A stretch of 64,000 bases of DNA from the NCBI GenBank assembly GCA_021463845.1, contig JAJTXV010000001.1, forward strand, positions 434,001 through 498,000, in the 5' to 3' direction. This document shows, in pieces, positions 7,700 to 16,397 of the stretch; the first letter of the stretch is position 1, and each line of letters starts with the position of its first letter. Below the pieces are notes generated by a model. The model was not told the origin of the DNA. It saw only the letters and a program-made list of their open reading frames with translations, and made no database searches. Source of the DNA: Anaerolineales bacterium. GTDB taxonomy: Bacteria > Chloroflexota > Anaerolineae > Anaerolineales > UBA11579. Position numbers and translations under genes: made by a program.

Positions 7700-8992
7700 T
7701 TAGGGCGCGGCGGATTGCCATTCCGTCACGCTGTCTTGGATCTGCTGCGTGTTGGGCTGGTTGCCGGTGACGATGCGCGGCGTGTCATGCACTTCGGGCT
7801 GCGTGCAAGCCGCATCCCGGCAGTAGCGGTACTCCAGCGGCTCGGCGAAGTTGGTTGGGCTGTAGAGCACATAGGCATGGCGGCCGCCGCCCAGGTTCCA
7901 CATGGGCAGGGCGGTGGCCCAATCCAACAGCTTGAATTGCAAATAGACTGGGCTGCCGTCATCTGGCGCGGTTAGGTCAAACCAGATCGGCCCGCTCCCG
8001 CCACCGGCGCTCCACTCTTGCAGGTTGTCGCGCACGGTCAGCTGGGTGGTACCGGCCGGGATGATGAGTTGGCGCAGCACAAAGTTGCCGTCGGGGTAGT
8101 GCTCGGCGTTCCACAAGCCATCGCCCAAGGTGTACTTGTAGCGCAGGTCGGTGCCGGTGGGCAGCTCCAGGGTGAGCGAATAACCGCCATCATGGGCGTT
8201 CAGCACGGGCTGGCCCGCCATGGGGCCGAGGTTGCCGAGCAGGTACACCGGCACGCCGCTGGGGTTGCTGGCATGCGGAATGATGATGAAGGTCACCTGG
8301 GCCATTTCGGCCGGCTGCAGCTGAATGCTGGCCGGGGTCTGCGAGTTGGCCGCCACCAGCGCGCCCTGTTGGAAGCTTTGATAGCGCCCGTTGGGGTCAG
8401 TGACCACCATGTTATGCAGGCCCTGGGTCAGGCCGTCGAAGAAAAAGTTGCCGTGGGCGTCCGTCACGGCTTGCAGGCCCGCGGCGCGCAGTTGGATGCC
8501 GGCCAGCGGCTCGCCGCTGCCTGCGGCGGTGACCTGGCCGGCCACCTGGCCAGTGGCCAGCTCGCTGGGCTGGTCAGCCCAGGCCGCGATCAGGTCGTGG
8601 GCCACGTGGCCGGCGCCGGTCACCAGGAAGCTGCGGTACAGCACCGGCTGGTTGCTGGCATTGACTTCGTCAATGCTGCCGCTGACGCTGAGGCGGGTGT
8701 AGCGATAGGTCAGCAGGGTGCCAGGCGGCACGGAAAGCGTGGTGGCGAAGCTGCCCGAGCCGCTGGGCTGCATGTTGATGGTTTCACTGTTGAAGCTGGT
8801 GCCCGTGACCGTGTCCACAATGTACAGCTGCACCGGCTCGCCCGTGGGCGAGCCTTGCGGCGTGAGCACATTGAGGATGACCTGCACGGAGGCGGCGGGC
8901 TTGAAGTCTGAAGCCGGGGCGGCCTCAGACTGGCCGGCACAGCCAGCCAGCAGCAACAGGCACAGGGTCAGGAGCAGGGTTCGTTTCATCAT
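7700..8992 (-). CDS. Lipoprotein with carboxypeptidase-regulatory-like and starch-binding-like beta domains
   Basis: The 430-residue protein begins with a lipoprotein signal (LLLTLCLLLLAGC, Cys at about residue 18) and should be anchored at the outer face of the membrane. The middle part (ATGQVAGQVTAAGSGEPLAGIQL ... TDAHGNFFFDGL) is a transthyretin/CarboxypepD_reg-like fold. The following part (VYLLGNLGPM ... SLTLELPTGTDLRYKYTLGDG-WNAEH) resembles a CBM20-type starch-binding module. It overlaps the tatC stop region by four bases, so it is the last gene of the fabG-tat transcript. It has no enzymatic domain. Confidence 0.75.
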   Translation of the reverse strand: MMKRTLLLTLCLLLLAGCAGQSEAAPASDFKPAASVQVILNVLTPQGSPTGEPVQLYIVDTVTGTSFNSETINMQPSGSGSFATTLSVPPGTLLTYRYTRLSVSGSIDEVNASNQPVLYRSFLVTGAGHVAHDLIAAWADQPSELATGQVAGQVTAAGSGEPLAGIQLRAAGLQAVTDAHGNFFFDGLTQGLHNMVVTDPNGRYQSFQQGALVAANSQTPASIQLQPAEMAQVTFIIIPHASNPSGVPVYLLGNLGPMAGQPVLNAHDGGYSLTLELPTGTDLRYKYTLGDGLWNAEHYPDGNFVLRQLIIPAGTTQLTVRDNLQEWSAGGGSGPIWFDLTAPDDGSPVYLQFKLLDWATALPMWNLGGGRHAYVLYSPTNFAEPLEYRYCRDAACTQPEVHDTPRIVTGNQPNTQQIQDSVTEWQSAAP

Positions 8993-9840
8993 TTAGCCAG
9001 GCGGCGGGCCCGCTGGCGCTGGGCCAGCGAGGCAGTGCCGACGCTTATGAAGTATAGAGCAACAAGGGGTGCCCACACCAGCAGCATGTTGATGGGATCC
9101 ACCGTGGGAGTAATGGCGGCCGCCAGCACGGCCAGGACCACCACGGCGATGCGCCAGTTGGCGCTGAGCCAGCGGGCCGGCAGCAAGCCCATGGCGGCCA
9201 GCACGAAGGACAGCAGCGGGAACTCGAAAGCGATCCCGATCCAGAACATTAGCCCGGTGGCAAAGGCCACATAGGAGGCCGGGCGCACCTGGGTGGGAAT
9301 ATCCATAAAGTTCACAAGAAAGGTAACGGCGGGGGGCAGCAAAATGTAATAGGTGAATAGCAACCCGGCCGCAAATAGCACCAGCACCAGCGGAATAGCG
9401 AACAGGCCGATCAGGCGTGAGCGGCGTGCCAACCCCGGCGCAACGAAGCGCAACAGCTCAAACGCAATATACGGCAGGCTGGCGGCGAAGGCGGTGAAGA
9501 AGGTGACGCGCATCACCACGCCTACCGGCTCGGTAACGTCCACCGCCTCAAGGGCGGTGATGCCGCCGATGGGCGCCGCCAGCCAATCGAGGATCACGGG
9601 GGCGTATTGGAAGGCTACGAAGGACGCCACGATCAGCACCAGCACCGAGCGCATGAGGTGGCCGCGCAGGGCGGCCAGGTGCCCGAGCACCTCGCCAGGG
9701 TTGGCGATGGCTTTTTGCACCGTCTCGCCTAGCGGGGTGTCCTGCGGGTCGGGCGCGAAGAACGGCGCCAGCGGGCTGAACAGCCAGCGAAAAGGCGCGG
9801 TGAGGATGCGCCAGATGCGGGCGAGCAGGCGGCGGATCAC
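8989..9840 (-). CDS. tatC: Sec-independent translocase subunit TatC
   Basis: TatC is the multi-spanning receptor of the twin-arginine export system. The 283-residue protein has a basic N-terminal extension, then six membrane helices. Diagnostic segments are HLAALRGHLMRSV before helix 1, the F-x-x-F-x-A-S-L-P-Y-I-A-F-E-L-L-R-F-V-A-P-G-L region and a G-I-A-F-E-F-P-L helix. It overlaps tatA by four bases and the lipoprotein by four bases. Confidence 0.93.
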   Translation of the reverse strand: MIRRLLARIWRILTAPFRWLFSPLAPFFAPDPQDTPLGETVQKAIANPGEVLGHLAALRGHLMRSVLVLIVASFVAFQYAPVILDWLAAPIGGITALEAVDVTEPVGVVMRVTFFTAFAASLPYIAFELLRFVAPGLARRSRLIGLFAIPLVLVLFAAGLLFTYYILLPPAVTFLVNFMDIPTQVRPASYVAFATGLMFWIGIAFEFPLLSFVLAAMGLLPARWLSANWRIAVVVLAVLAAAITPTVDPINMLLVWAPLVALYFISVGTASLAQRQRARRLAK

Positions 9841-10223
9841 GCGTCCTCGCGAGGTTTGGTTTCGGATTCCAGTGGCGGGCGAGCCTTGGGCGTATCGGCA
9901 GCCTTGTCCGGCGTACGGGTCCAGGCTACGAACTGGCGGTCCAGCTCTTCGATCTTCTCGCGCTGCTCTTTAAGCTCGGCGCCGATCTCGCGGCCCAGCA
10001 GCTCAAGCTCGTCCACGCCCGCCTGGCGCGCCAGGGTCTGCGGCAGCTCGCGCAGCTGGCGGGTAGCGTCCGTCATCGTCTTCCAGGCGCCGGATTCGCG
10101 CAGCTTGCGGATCGAGCGGCCCAGGGTGCTGCCAACTTTGACCAGGTCTTGCGGGCCAAGCACGATGAAAAGAATGATGACGATGAAGATCAGCTCAGTG
10201 GGGCTGATGCCAAGGAATTGCAT
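9837..10223 (-). CDS. tatA: Sec-independent translocase subunit TatA/TatB
   Basis: The 128-residue protein has a short N-terminal helix (SPTELIFIVIILFIVLGPQDL) ending in the G-P hinge, an amphipathic helix (VGSTLGRSIRKLRESG) and a charged C-terminal tail. This is the TatA/B fold. The length and the coiled tail lean towards TatB, while the single copy beside tatC may act as both. It is translationally coupled to tatC by a four-base overlap. Confidence 0.9.
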   Translation of the reverse strand: MQFLGISPTELIFIVIILFIVLGPQDLVKVGSTLGRSIRKLRESGAWKTMTDATRQLRELPQTLARQAGVDELELLGREIGAELKEQREKIEELDRQFVAWTRTPDKAADTPKARPPLESETKPREDA

Positions 10224-10237
10224 ACGACAATAATGCC

Positions 10238-10678
10238 TTAATTCTGATTGACTTGCCCCAGAGCCTGCTTGATCTCATCGCTGCGCTCGGCCAGGCTGCC
10301 CAGCACGCCGTTGACGAAGCGCGGCGAGCTGTCAGAGCCATAGCGCTTGGCCAGCTCAACGGCTTCGTTGATGGCGACCTTTACGGGGGTTTCGCCGCTG
10401 ACGGCGAACTCCCAGGTGGCCATGCGGATCAGGTTGCGGTCTATGACCGAGATCTGGTCGATCGGCCACTCAGGGGCGTGTTGGGCGATATAGACGTCAA
10501 GCTCTTTGCGAATGGGCAGCACGCCCAGCACCACCCGGCGGGCGAAGTCTTCCAGCTCGGCTTCCAGGCCGTAGTCCGCGGCGCGGGCTTCGAATACAGT
10601 GCCCTGGGGATGGGCGGTGAGGTCCAGTTCGTACAGCGCTTGTAGGGCCAGGCTGCGCGCCCGAGTGCGCGGTTTCAT
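10238..10678 (-). CDS. nusB: Transcription antitermination factor NusB
   Basis: NusB acts with NusE in rRNA antitermination. The 146-residue protein has the family motifs R-x-x-A-L-Q-A-L-Y-E-L-D near the N-terminus, then I-S-V-I-D-R-N-L-I-R-M-A-T-W-E-F and VAINEAVELAKRYGSDSSPRFVNGVLG. It lies two bases from the Asp23 gene and 14 bases from tatA, all leftward. Confidence 0.95.
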   Translation of the reverse strand: MKPRTRARSLALQALYELDLTAHPQGTVFEARAADYGLEAELEDFARRVVLGVLPIRKELDVYIAQHAPEWPIDQISVIDRNLIRMATWEFAVSGETPVKVAINEAVELAKRYGSDSSPRFVNGVLGSLAERSDEIKQALGQVNQN

Positions 10679-10680
10679 GT

Positions 10681-11019
10681 CTAGGCTTCTGGGTAGTAAA
10701 TATCTTCGATATGGACGTTGATGCCGCCGGGCTGCATGCCGACCATCTCAGAGATGGCGCGGTGCACCTGGTCCTGCACATCGCGGGCTACCTGGCGCAG
10801 GTTGGTGTCCTTCTCCAGCACCAGGTGCAGCTCAAGGTCAACCTCATCACCCACAATCGTGGCCAGCACGCCTTCGGTGGCGTGCTCGTCTTTGCCCCGG
10901 CGCGGCGTCTTGGCCATCGCATATACGCCCGGCACTTGCAGGGCGGTCAGGCGTGCGATCGAGAGCAGCACGTCAGGGGCTACGGTGGTGAGGCCAGGAG
11001 GGCGCAGTTCGTTGCTCAT
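10681..11019 (-). CDS. Asp23/Gls24 family envelope stress protein
   Basis: The 112-residue protein contains APDVLLSIARLTALQVPGVYAM, GVLATIVGDEVDLELHLVLEKDTNLRQVARDVQDQVHRAIS, then a GINVHIEDI tail, the signature of the Asp23/Gls24 (DUF322) family. Members are commonly next to nusB, as here. They are cytoplasmic or membrane-associated and are linked to envelope homeostasis in Gram-positive bacteria. Confidence 0.9.
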   Translation of the reverse strand: MSNELRPPGLTTVAPDVLLSIARLTALQVPGVYAMAKTPRRGKDEHATEGVLATIVGDEVDLELHLVLEKDTNLRQVARDVQDQVHRAISEMVGMQPGGINVHIEDIYYPEA

Positions 11020-11022
11020 TAG

Positions 11023-11784
11023 TTAGGCCATGGCCATGCCGCCATCCACGGCCAGGGTCTGGCCGGTGATGTAGCTGGCTTCGTCGGAGGCGAGGAAGGC
11101 GACCGCGGTGGCGATGTCTTGCGTATTGCCCTTGCGGCCGAGCGGGATCATGTTGAGCAGGGCGGTGCGAGCCTCTTCGGGCACGCCAGCCCAGATCTCA
11201 GTTTCCACATAGCCGGCGGCTACGGCGTTCACAGTGATGTTGCGGGCGGCCACTTCACGGGCCAGGGCTTTGGTGAAGCCGATCTGGCCGGCCTTGGAGG
11301 CCGAATAGTTGGTCTGGCCGGCGTTGCCGATCTGGCCTGAGATCGAGGAGATGTTGATGATGCGGCCATAGCGGGCCTTCATCATGTAACGCACGGCGGC
11401 CTTGGAGCAGTTGAAAGTGCCCTTGAGGTTGGTATCCATCACTGCGTCCCAGGATTCTTCGCTCATCATCATGATCAGCATGTCACGTGTGATGCCGGCG
11501 TTATTGACCAGAATGTCGACCTTGCCGTACTTCTCCACGGCGGCCTTGATGAGATTGTTGGCATCTTCCACTTTGGCTATATCGCCGGGGAAGGCCGCCG
11601 CGCTGCCGCCAGCCTTGACGATCTCCATCACCACGTCCTGGGCGGCCTTACCGTTGCTGTTGTAGTTCACCACCACGGACGCGCCGCGGGCGGCCAGCTC
11701 GATGGCGATGGCACGGCCAATGCCGCGTGAGCCGCCGGTTACAACGGCAACTCTGTTTTCAAAGGGGCGTGGGTTTACAGGCAT
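11023..11784 (-). CDS. fabG: 3-oxoacyl-[ACP] reductase FabG (SDR family)
   Basis: FabG reduces 3-oxoacyl-ACP with NADPH in fatty-acid elongation. The sequence has the TGGSRGIG cofactor loop, N-N-A-G, the catalytic Ser and the Y-S-A-S-K segment, and a C-terminal Y-I-T-G-Q-T-L-A-V-D-G-G. The ATG at 11784 gives 253 residues and has GAGGAG eight bases upstream; an upstream ATG at 11817 lacks this. It is the first gene of the leftward cluster. A TATAAT-like box lies about 30 bases upstream on the minus strand. Confidence 0.92.
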   Translation of the reverse strand: MPVNPRPFENRVAVVTGGSRGIGRAIAIELAARGASVVVNYNSNGKAAQDVVMEIVKAGGSAAAFPGDIAKVEDANNLIKAAVEKYGKVDILVNNAGITRDMLIMMMSEESWDAVMDTNLKGTFNCSKAAVRYMMKARYGRIINISSISGQIGNAGQTNYSASKAGQIGFTKALAREVAARNITVNAVAAGYVETEIWAGVPEEARTALLNMIPLGRKGNTQDIATAVAFLASDEASYITGQTLAVDGGMAMA

Positions 11785-11893
11785 GGGTACGGCTCCTCTA
11801 GAAAGAGGATTATACACAAGCCGCCTGGCTCACTTGCTTGACAAGGCACTCGTCTGGCACTCCCTGCCACTAAAGCATGGCATATTCCGACTC

Positions 11894-12010
11894 GTCATTG
11901 CGAAGGAGGCCGCATGCCAATGCGGCCGACTGAAGTAATCTGGTTTTTTGCGCCTTTAACCCCAGATTGCCACGCGCACAGAGCGCTTGCGCTCTGTGGC
12001 TCGCAATGAC
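11894..12010. repeat. 117-bp dispersed element with terminal inverted repeats, copy 2
   Basis: The ends GTCATTGCGA (11894-11903) and TCGCAATGAC (12001-12010) form a perfect 10-bp inverted repeat. Internal GGCCGCATGCCAATGCGGCC and CACAGAGCGCTTGCGCTCTGTG palindromes give two more hairpins. It matches the copy at 6455-6571 in length, order and most positions. It lies in the 417-base gap between fabG and the RSH gene. Confidence 0.8.
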
Positions 12011-12080
12011 ATAGGGAGGCCAGATATCTTTTTAGTTGCACGGGGTACCCCCACACCCAAAACGAACAACATCTCTGCCA

Positions 12081-12155
12081 AAACTGGCTGCCGAGTGGAG
12101 TTTGCGCAGCAGCGCACCAAACTGGCCGCAGGGTGGAGTTTGCGCAGCAGCGCAC
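12081..12155. repeat. Two tandem 38-bp repeat units upstream of the RSH gene
   Basis: The units 12081-12118 and 12119-12155 share AAACTGGC(T/C)GC...GTGGAGTTTGCGCAGCAGCGCAC with few differences. The shared part contains a GCGCAGCAGCGC near-palindrome. They lie 46 bases before the RSH start, between it and the 117-bp element. The rest of the 11785-12201 gap shows no gene. Confidence 0.7.
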
Positions 12156-12201
12156 AGCATATTGCTTTCGGCAGTCGGGTGGTTATACTGAGTGACACGG
12201 T

Positions 12202-14409
12202 ATGGAGATCAACTCGTTAGTCGAACAATTGCCCAGCCGCTACACTCCCGCCGAGCATGAACTCATCCAGCGGGCGTATCGCTTTGCGGCGCGCGCCCAC
12301 GAGGGCCAGCAGCGCGCCTCCGGCGAGCCGTACATGAACCACTGCGTGGCGGTGGCCATGATCCTGGCCGAGCTGGAAGTGCCCGCCGTGCTGGTGGCAG
12401 CCGGCCTGCTGCACGATACGGTTGAAGACACCAGCGTCACCCTGAAGGACATTGAGAAAGAGTTTGGCGAGGAAGTGGCCAAGCTGGTGGCTGGCGTCAC
12501 CAAACTTAGCCAGCTACCGCGGGTCTCACGTATTACCGGCGGCCCGCACAAGGGCAAACGCAACGGGCGCGCCGCGGAGAACCCGGACGCCCTGGAGGAA
12601 GACCGCAGCCGCGGGGCTGACATGGCCTCGGAGACGCTACGCAAGACCTTCCTGGCCATGGGTGAGGATGTGCGCGTAGTGCTGATCAAGCTGGCCGACC
12701 GCCTGCACAACATGCGCACCCTCGGCTACCTGCCCGAGGAGAAGCGCCAGCGCATTGCCAAGCAGACCTTGGATATCTTCGCCCCATTGGCCAACCGCCT
12801 GGGCATCTGGCAGCTCAAGTGGGAGCTGGAAGACCTCGCCTTCCGCCATTCCGAACCCAGCACCTACAAGCAGATCGCCGCCAATATTGCCGAGCGCCGC
12901 TCTGAGCGCGAAAAGACCCTGCATGACATCGAGAAGCGGCTGAAGAGCATGCTGATGCAGGAGGGTATACAGGCCGAGGTGTATGGCCGCCCCAAGCATA
13001 TCTATTCCATATACAACAAGATGCGCCGCAAGGGCGTGCCGTTCGAAGCGCTGACTGATGTGCGCGCCGCCCGCATCATCGTGAATGATGTGGCTACCTG
13101 TTACCAGGCCTTGGGCATCATCCACTCCAAGTTCCGCCCTGTGCCCGGCGAGTTTGACGACTACATCGCCGCTCCCAAGGACAACTTCTACCAGTCCCTG
13201 CATACCGCGGTCATTTATGAAGACGGCCGCCCGCTCGAGATCCAAATTCGCACCACCCAAATGCATGAGAACGCTGAGCTGGGCATCGCAGCCCACTGGC
13301 GTTACAAGGAAGGCACGCCACAGGATAAGGACTACGAACGCCGGGTGGTGTGGCTGCGCTCGTTGATGGATTGGATGCACGAGGTGGACGACGCTGGCCA
13401 GTTCGTCGACACCATGAAGACCGACGTCTTCAGTGACCGCGTGTATGCGTTCACGCCGCGCGGCGACATCATTGATATGCCCAGCGGCGCAACCCCGCTG
13501 GACTTTGCCTACCATGTGCATACCGACGTAGGCCACCGCTGCCGCGGCGCCAAGGTGAACGGCAAGCTGGTGGCGCTCGACAGCACCCTGCGCACGGGTG
13601 ACCAGGTCGAGATCCTCACCACCAAACGCGGCGGCCCCAGCCGAGACTGGCTTAACCCCAATCTGCGCCTGCTCAACACGGAGCGGGCGCGCGCCAAGGT
13701 GCGCCACTGGTTCAAACGCCAGGACCGCGAACTCAACATCAGCGTGGGCCGCGGCCAGCTGGAGCGCGAACTGCGCCGCCTCAGCCTGCCGGAGCTGGAT
13801 ATCGACCGCCTGGTCAAAGAGGCTGGTTATAAAGAAGCCGATGATCTGTACGAGGCGCTCGGCACTGGAGATCTCTCGGTCGGGCGGCTGATCGCCAAGC
13901 TCAACCTGGGCGAGCGCGAGCAGAAGGTGGAGCCGCTGCCGCCCGGGCGGCAGACGCCCTTCACCAGCGGCGATACTGTTACGGTGCTGGGCCTGCAGGG
14001 CCTGCTGACCGCCATGGCCAAATGCTGCAAGCCGGTGCCGGGTGACCCGATCGTGGGCTACATCACACGCGGGCGCGGCGCTACGATCCACCGCCGGGAT
14101 TGCCCCAATATTCTGCGGGTGCGTGACCGCGAGCGCCTGGTGCAGGTCTCGTGGGGTGCGCCCAAGACCACCTACCCGGTGGCCGTGCGCATTCTGGCCT
14201 ATGACCGTGACGGTCTGATGCGGGATGTGTCCACCCTGATCGCGGACGAAGGCGTCAGCATGAGCCAGGTCAAAGTGGATGTGGACCGCAACCAGGCCAC
14301 TTTTGACCTGGTCTTGAATGTCGACAATATCGCTCAGCTGAGCCGTGTGCTTACGCGGGTTGAAACGTTACCGAATGTGCTGGAGGCGCGCCGCGTGCGC
14401 CCCGGGTGA
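12202..14409 (+). CDS. Bifunctional (p)ppGpp synthetase/hydrolase (RelA/SpoT, long RSH)
   Basis: This stringent-response enzyme makes and degrades (p)ppGpp. Its 735 residues fit a long RSH. The HD hydrolase shows A-A-G-L-L-H-D-T-V-E-D-T around residues 66-77. The synthetase shows YGRPKHIYSIYNKM and LTDVRAARIIV. A TGS domain follows (VYAFTPRGDIIDMPSGATPLDFAYHVHTDVG), then a Cys-containing C-K-P-V-P-G-D-P-I-V-G-Y segment and a C-terminal ACT domain (VAVRILAYDRDGLMRDVS). TATACT at 12184-12189 lies close to the ATG at 12202. It overlaps moeA. Confidence 0.95.
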   Translation: MEINSLVEQLPSRYTPAEHELIQRAYRFAARAHEGQQRASGEPYMNHCVAVAMILAELEVPAVLVAAGLLHDTVEDTSVTLKDIEKEFGEEVAKLVAGVTKLSQLPRVSRITGGPHKGKRNGRAAENPDALEEDRSRGADMASETLRKTFLAMGEDVRVVLIKLADRLHNMRTLGYLPEEKRQRIAKQTLDIFAPLANRLGIWQLKWELEDLAFRHSEPSTYKQIAANIAERRSEREKTLHDIEKRLKSMLMQEGIQAEVYGRPKHIYSIYNKMRRKGVPFEALTDVRAARIIVNDVATCYQALGIIHSKFRPVPGEFDDYIAAPKDNFYQSLHTAVIYEDGRPLEIQIRTTQMHENAELGIAAHWRYKEGTPQDKDYERRVVWLRSLMDWMHEVDDAGQFVDTMKTDVFSDRVYAFTPRGDIIDMPSGATPLDFAYHVHTDVGHRCRGAKVNGKLVALDSTLRTGDQVEILTTKRGGPSRDWLNPNLRLLNTERARAKVRHWFKRQDRELNISVGRGQLERELRRLSLPELDIDRLVKEAGYKEADDLYEALGTGDLSVGRLIAKLNLGEREQKVEPLPPGRQTPFTSGDTVTVLGLQGLLTAMAKCCKPVPGDPIVGYITRGRGATIHRRDCPNILRVRDRERLVQVSWGAPKTTYPVAVRILAYDRDGLMRDVSTLIADEGVSMSQVKVDVDRNQATFDLVLNVDNIAQLSRVLTRVETLPNVLEARRVRPG

Positions 14410-15635
14410 GTATGCTCTCAGTAGACGAAGCCTTGCAAAAATTGCTGGCCAGTCTGCCGGTCACCGGCACCGAAACGGTGCCGCTGGCCGAGGCTAATGG
14501 CCGCGTGCTGGCTGAAGACCTGGCCGCGCCGTTTGATTCGCCGCGCTTTGACAACTCCAGTATGGATGGCTTCGCCGTACGCTCTGCCGATGTGCAGGGC
14601 GCCAGCCGGCAGAAGCCCAAGAGCTTGCTGGTGGCGGGCGACATCCCGGCCGGCAAGTCGGCCAGCACCACGCTGCAGCCCGGGCACAGCATGCGCATCA
14701 TGACCGGTGCGGCCATGCCGGCCGGGGCGGATGCCGTGGTGCCGGTGGAGGACACCGACGCGCAAGCCCAGGCTGACGGCGCGCTGCCGGCAGTGGTGCA
14801 GGTGTATACCCAGGTGGGCGCCGGGGCCTATGTACGCCCGGCCGGGCAGGATTTCACCAGCGGGCAGCAGTTGCTGGCCGCTGGCACGCGCCTGCGCCCG
14901 CAGGAGCTGGCGCTGTGCGCCATGCTGGGGCAGGGCGAGCTGACGGTGCACCGCAAGCCGCGCGTGGCGATCTTCTCGTCCGGCGACGAGCTGCTGGCGC
15001 CTGGCGAAAAACTGCACGCCGGAAAGATCTACGAAATCAACTCATACACGCTGCAGGGGCTGGTGCACAGCGCCGGCGCCGAGCCGTTGCTGTTGGGCAC
15101 GGCTAAGGACACGCTGGCGGATGTCAAAGCCTATTTGCAGCGCGCCGTGGAAGCGGAGGCCGACCTGATCGTGTCTTCGGCCGGCGTGAGCGTGGGCACC
15201 TTTGATTTTGTGCGCGCCGCAGTGGAGAGCGAGGGCAGCATCGACGCCTGGAAGGTCAACATGCGCCCGGGCAGACCCTTCACCTTTGGCCAGTATAAGG
15301 GCGTGCCGTTCGTGGGGCTGCCGGGCAACCCGGCCTCGGCCTTCGTCGGCTTCGAAGTATTTTTGCGCGCCGCGCTGCACGCCGTGGGCGGCGTGCGCGG
15401 CTGGCAGCGCCAGGTGGTGCGGGCGCGGCTCATGGAAACCGTGGAGTCAGACGGCCGCGAGAGTTACTTGCGCGTCTTAATTCACTCTCACCCGCGCGAG
15501 TGGCAGGTTTATTTGACAGGCCATCAGGGTTCAGGTAATCTTTATTCGCTCGTTCAGGCCCAGGCGCTGCTGCGCGTGCCGGCGGGCGTCAAGAAAGTTC
15601 GTGCAAAGTCTTTGGTTGATGTGTGGCCCTTGTAA
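14406..15635 (+). CDS. moeA: Molybdopterin molybdenumtransferase MoeA
   Basis: MoeA inserts molybdate into adenylylated molybdopterin. The 409-residue protein shows the family motifs DNSSMDGFAV, G-A-M-P-A-G-A-D-A-V-V-P-V-E, F-S-S-G-D-E-L, Y-E-I-N-S-Y, and the C-terminal MRPGRPFTFG...GLPGNPASAFVGFE. The start overlaps the RSH stop; a GTG at 14406 or the in-frame ATG at 14412 are both possible. Confidence 0.95.
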   Translation: MSMLSVDEALQKLLASLPVTGTETVPLAEANGRVLAEDLAAPFDSPRFDNSSMDGFAVRSADVQGASRQKPKSLLVAGDIPAGKSASTTLQPGHSMRIMTGAAMPAGADAVVPVEDTDAQAQADGALPAVVQVYTQVGAGAYVRPAGQDFTSGQQLLAAGTRLRPQELALCAMLGQGELTVHRKPRVAIFSSGDELLAPGEKLHAGKIYEINSYTLQGLVHSAGAEPLLLGTAKDTLADVKAYLQRAVEAEADLIVSSAGVSVGTFDFVRAAVESEGSIDAWKVNMRPGRPFTFGQYKGVPFVGLPGNPASAFVGFEVFLRAALHAVGGVRGWQRQVVRARLMETVESDGRESYLRVLIHSHPREWQVYLTGHQGSGNLYSLVQAQALLRVPAGVKKVRAKSLVDVWPL

Positions 15636-15647
15636 TGGAGGCATTGT

Positions 15648-16067
15648 TTGCTTAGAAAGATCTTGATCGGCTTGAGCATTCTGGGATTTGTGAATGCTGC
15701 GTACCTCACTTACGTGAAGCTAGTTGAGGATGGGGTTTGTGCCGTGGGCGGCGGCTGCGCCATTGTGAACACCAGCCCGTATGCCTCCTTGTGGGGCATT
15801 CCCATCGCCGCCATTGGCGGCGCGGCTTTCCTGACCATGCTCATCGTCCTGCTGCTGGAAGAACGCAGCGATTTTTTTGCCATCAACGGCAGCCTGATCG
15901 TATTCGGGCTTTCGCTGATCGGCGTGCTGTACTCCGCCTATCTCACCTACCTTGAGCTGTATGTCATTCACGCCATCTGTCCGTTCTGTGTAGTTTCGGC
16001 CATCATCCTGGTTGCCATGCTGGTTGTTTCCATCCTGCGTGTGCGCAACGAGTTGCAAACTGCCTAG
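15648..16067 (+). CDS. Vitamin K epoxide reductase (VKOR) family membrane protein
   Basis: VKOR-type proteins recycle quinones and drive disulfide formation of secreted proteins. The 139-residue protein has four membrane helices. The conserved loop cysteines are Cys31 and Cys37 and the C-P-F-C redox pair is at 111-114. No thioredoxin domain is fused. It starts with TTG at 15648 behind a GGAGG at 15637-15641, 12 bases after moeA, so it is likely in the same transcript. Confidence 0.88.
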   Translation: MLRKILIGLSILGFVNAAYLTYVKLVEDGVCAVGGGCAIVNTSPYASLWGIPIAAIGGAAFLTMLIVLLLEERSDFFAINGSLIVFGLSLIGVLYSAYLTYLELYVIHAICPFCVVSAIILVAMLVVSILRVRNELQTA

Positions 16068-16076
16068 AGGGTCGCC

Positions 16077-16340
16077 ATGCCACGAATCCGCTGTCACTAT
16101 GCTGATTGCGTTTTTCTCGACGAAGGCTACTGTGCCGCCGCGGCGGTAGAGCTGGACTCGGACGAGGGCTGCCTCACCTACGCCGCCGCCGGCGAAGTGT
16201 CCGCTGAGGACGCCTGGGAGGACAACGAAGCGCTCGAAGAAGAGTGGGAGGAAGCCGGCTTCGCCCCCGATGAAGAAGAGGACGAAGACGAGGACCTTGA
16301 AGAAGAGGAAGACGAAGAAGACCCTGATGACGAAGAATAG
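16077..16340 (+). CDS. Small DUF1540-like Cys protein with an acidic tail
   Basis: The 87-residue protein has an N-terminal Cys cluster (C6, C11, C19, C32) spaced like DUF1540 metal-binding domains, then a tail in which nearly all of the last 40 residues are Asp or Glu. The acidic tail is unusual beside the short metal-binding head and suggests a nucleic-acid mimic or cation buffer; that is speculation. It follows the VKOR gene by 9 bases. Confidence 0.6.
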   Translation: MPRIRCHYADCVFLDEGYCAAAAVELDSDEGCLTYAAAGEVSAEDAWEDNEALEEEWEEAGFAPDEEEDEDEDLEEEEDEEDPDDEE

Positions 16341-16363
16341 CCGGTAACCCGGCTATTCTTTTT
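16334..16363 (+). terminator. Terminator overlapping the stop of the acidic protein
   Basis: AGAATAGCCGG / CCGGCTATTCT surrounds a four-base loop and is followed by TTTTT. The left arm includes the TAG stop codon of the upstream gene. Confidence 0.88.
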
Positions 16364-16391
16364 GCCGTGGAATTGGCGCCGCGTATATAAT
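16362..16391 (+). promoter_or_regulatory. Promoter placing transcription start at or next to the ATG
   Basis: TTGCCG at 16362-16367 and TATAAT at 16386-16391 are 18 bases apart. Six bases separate the -10 box from the ATG at 16398, so the transcript should start at the initiation codon (leaderless). Confidence 0.65.
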
Positions 16392-16397
16392 GCCCGC

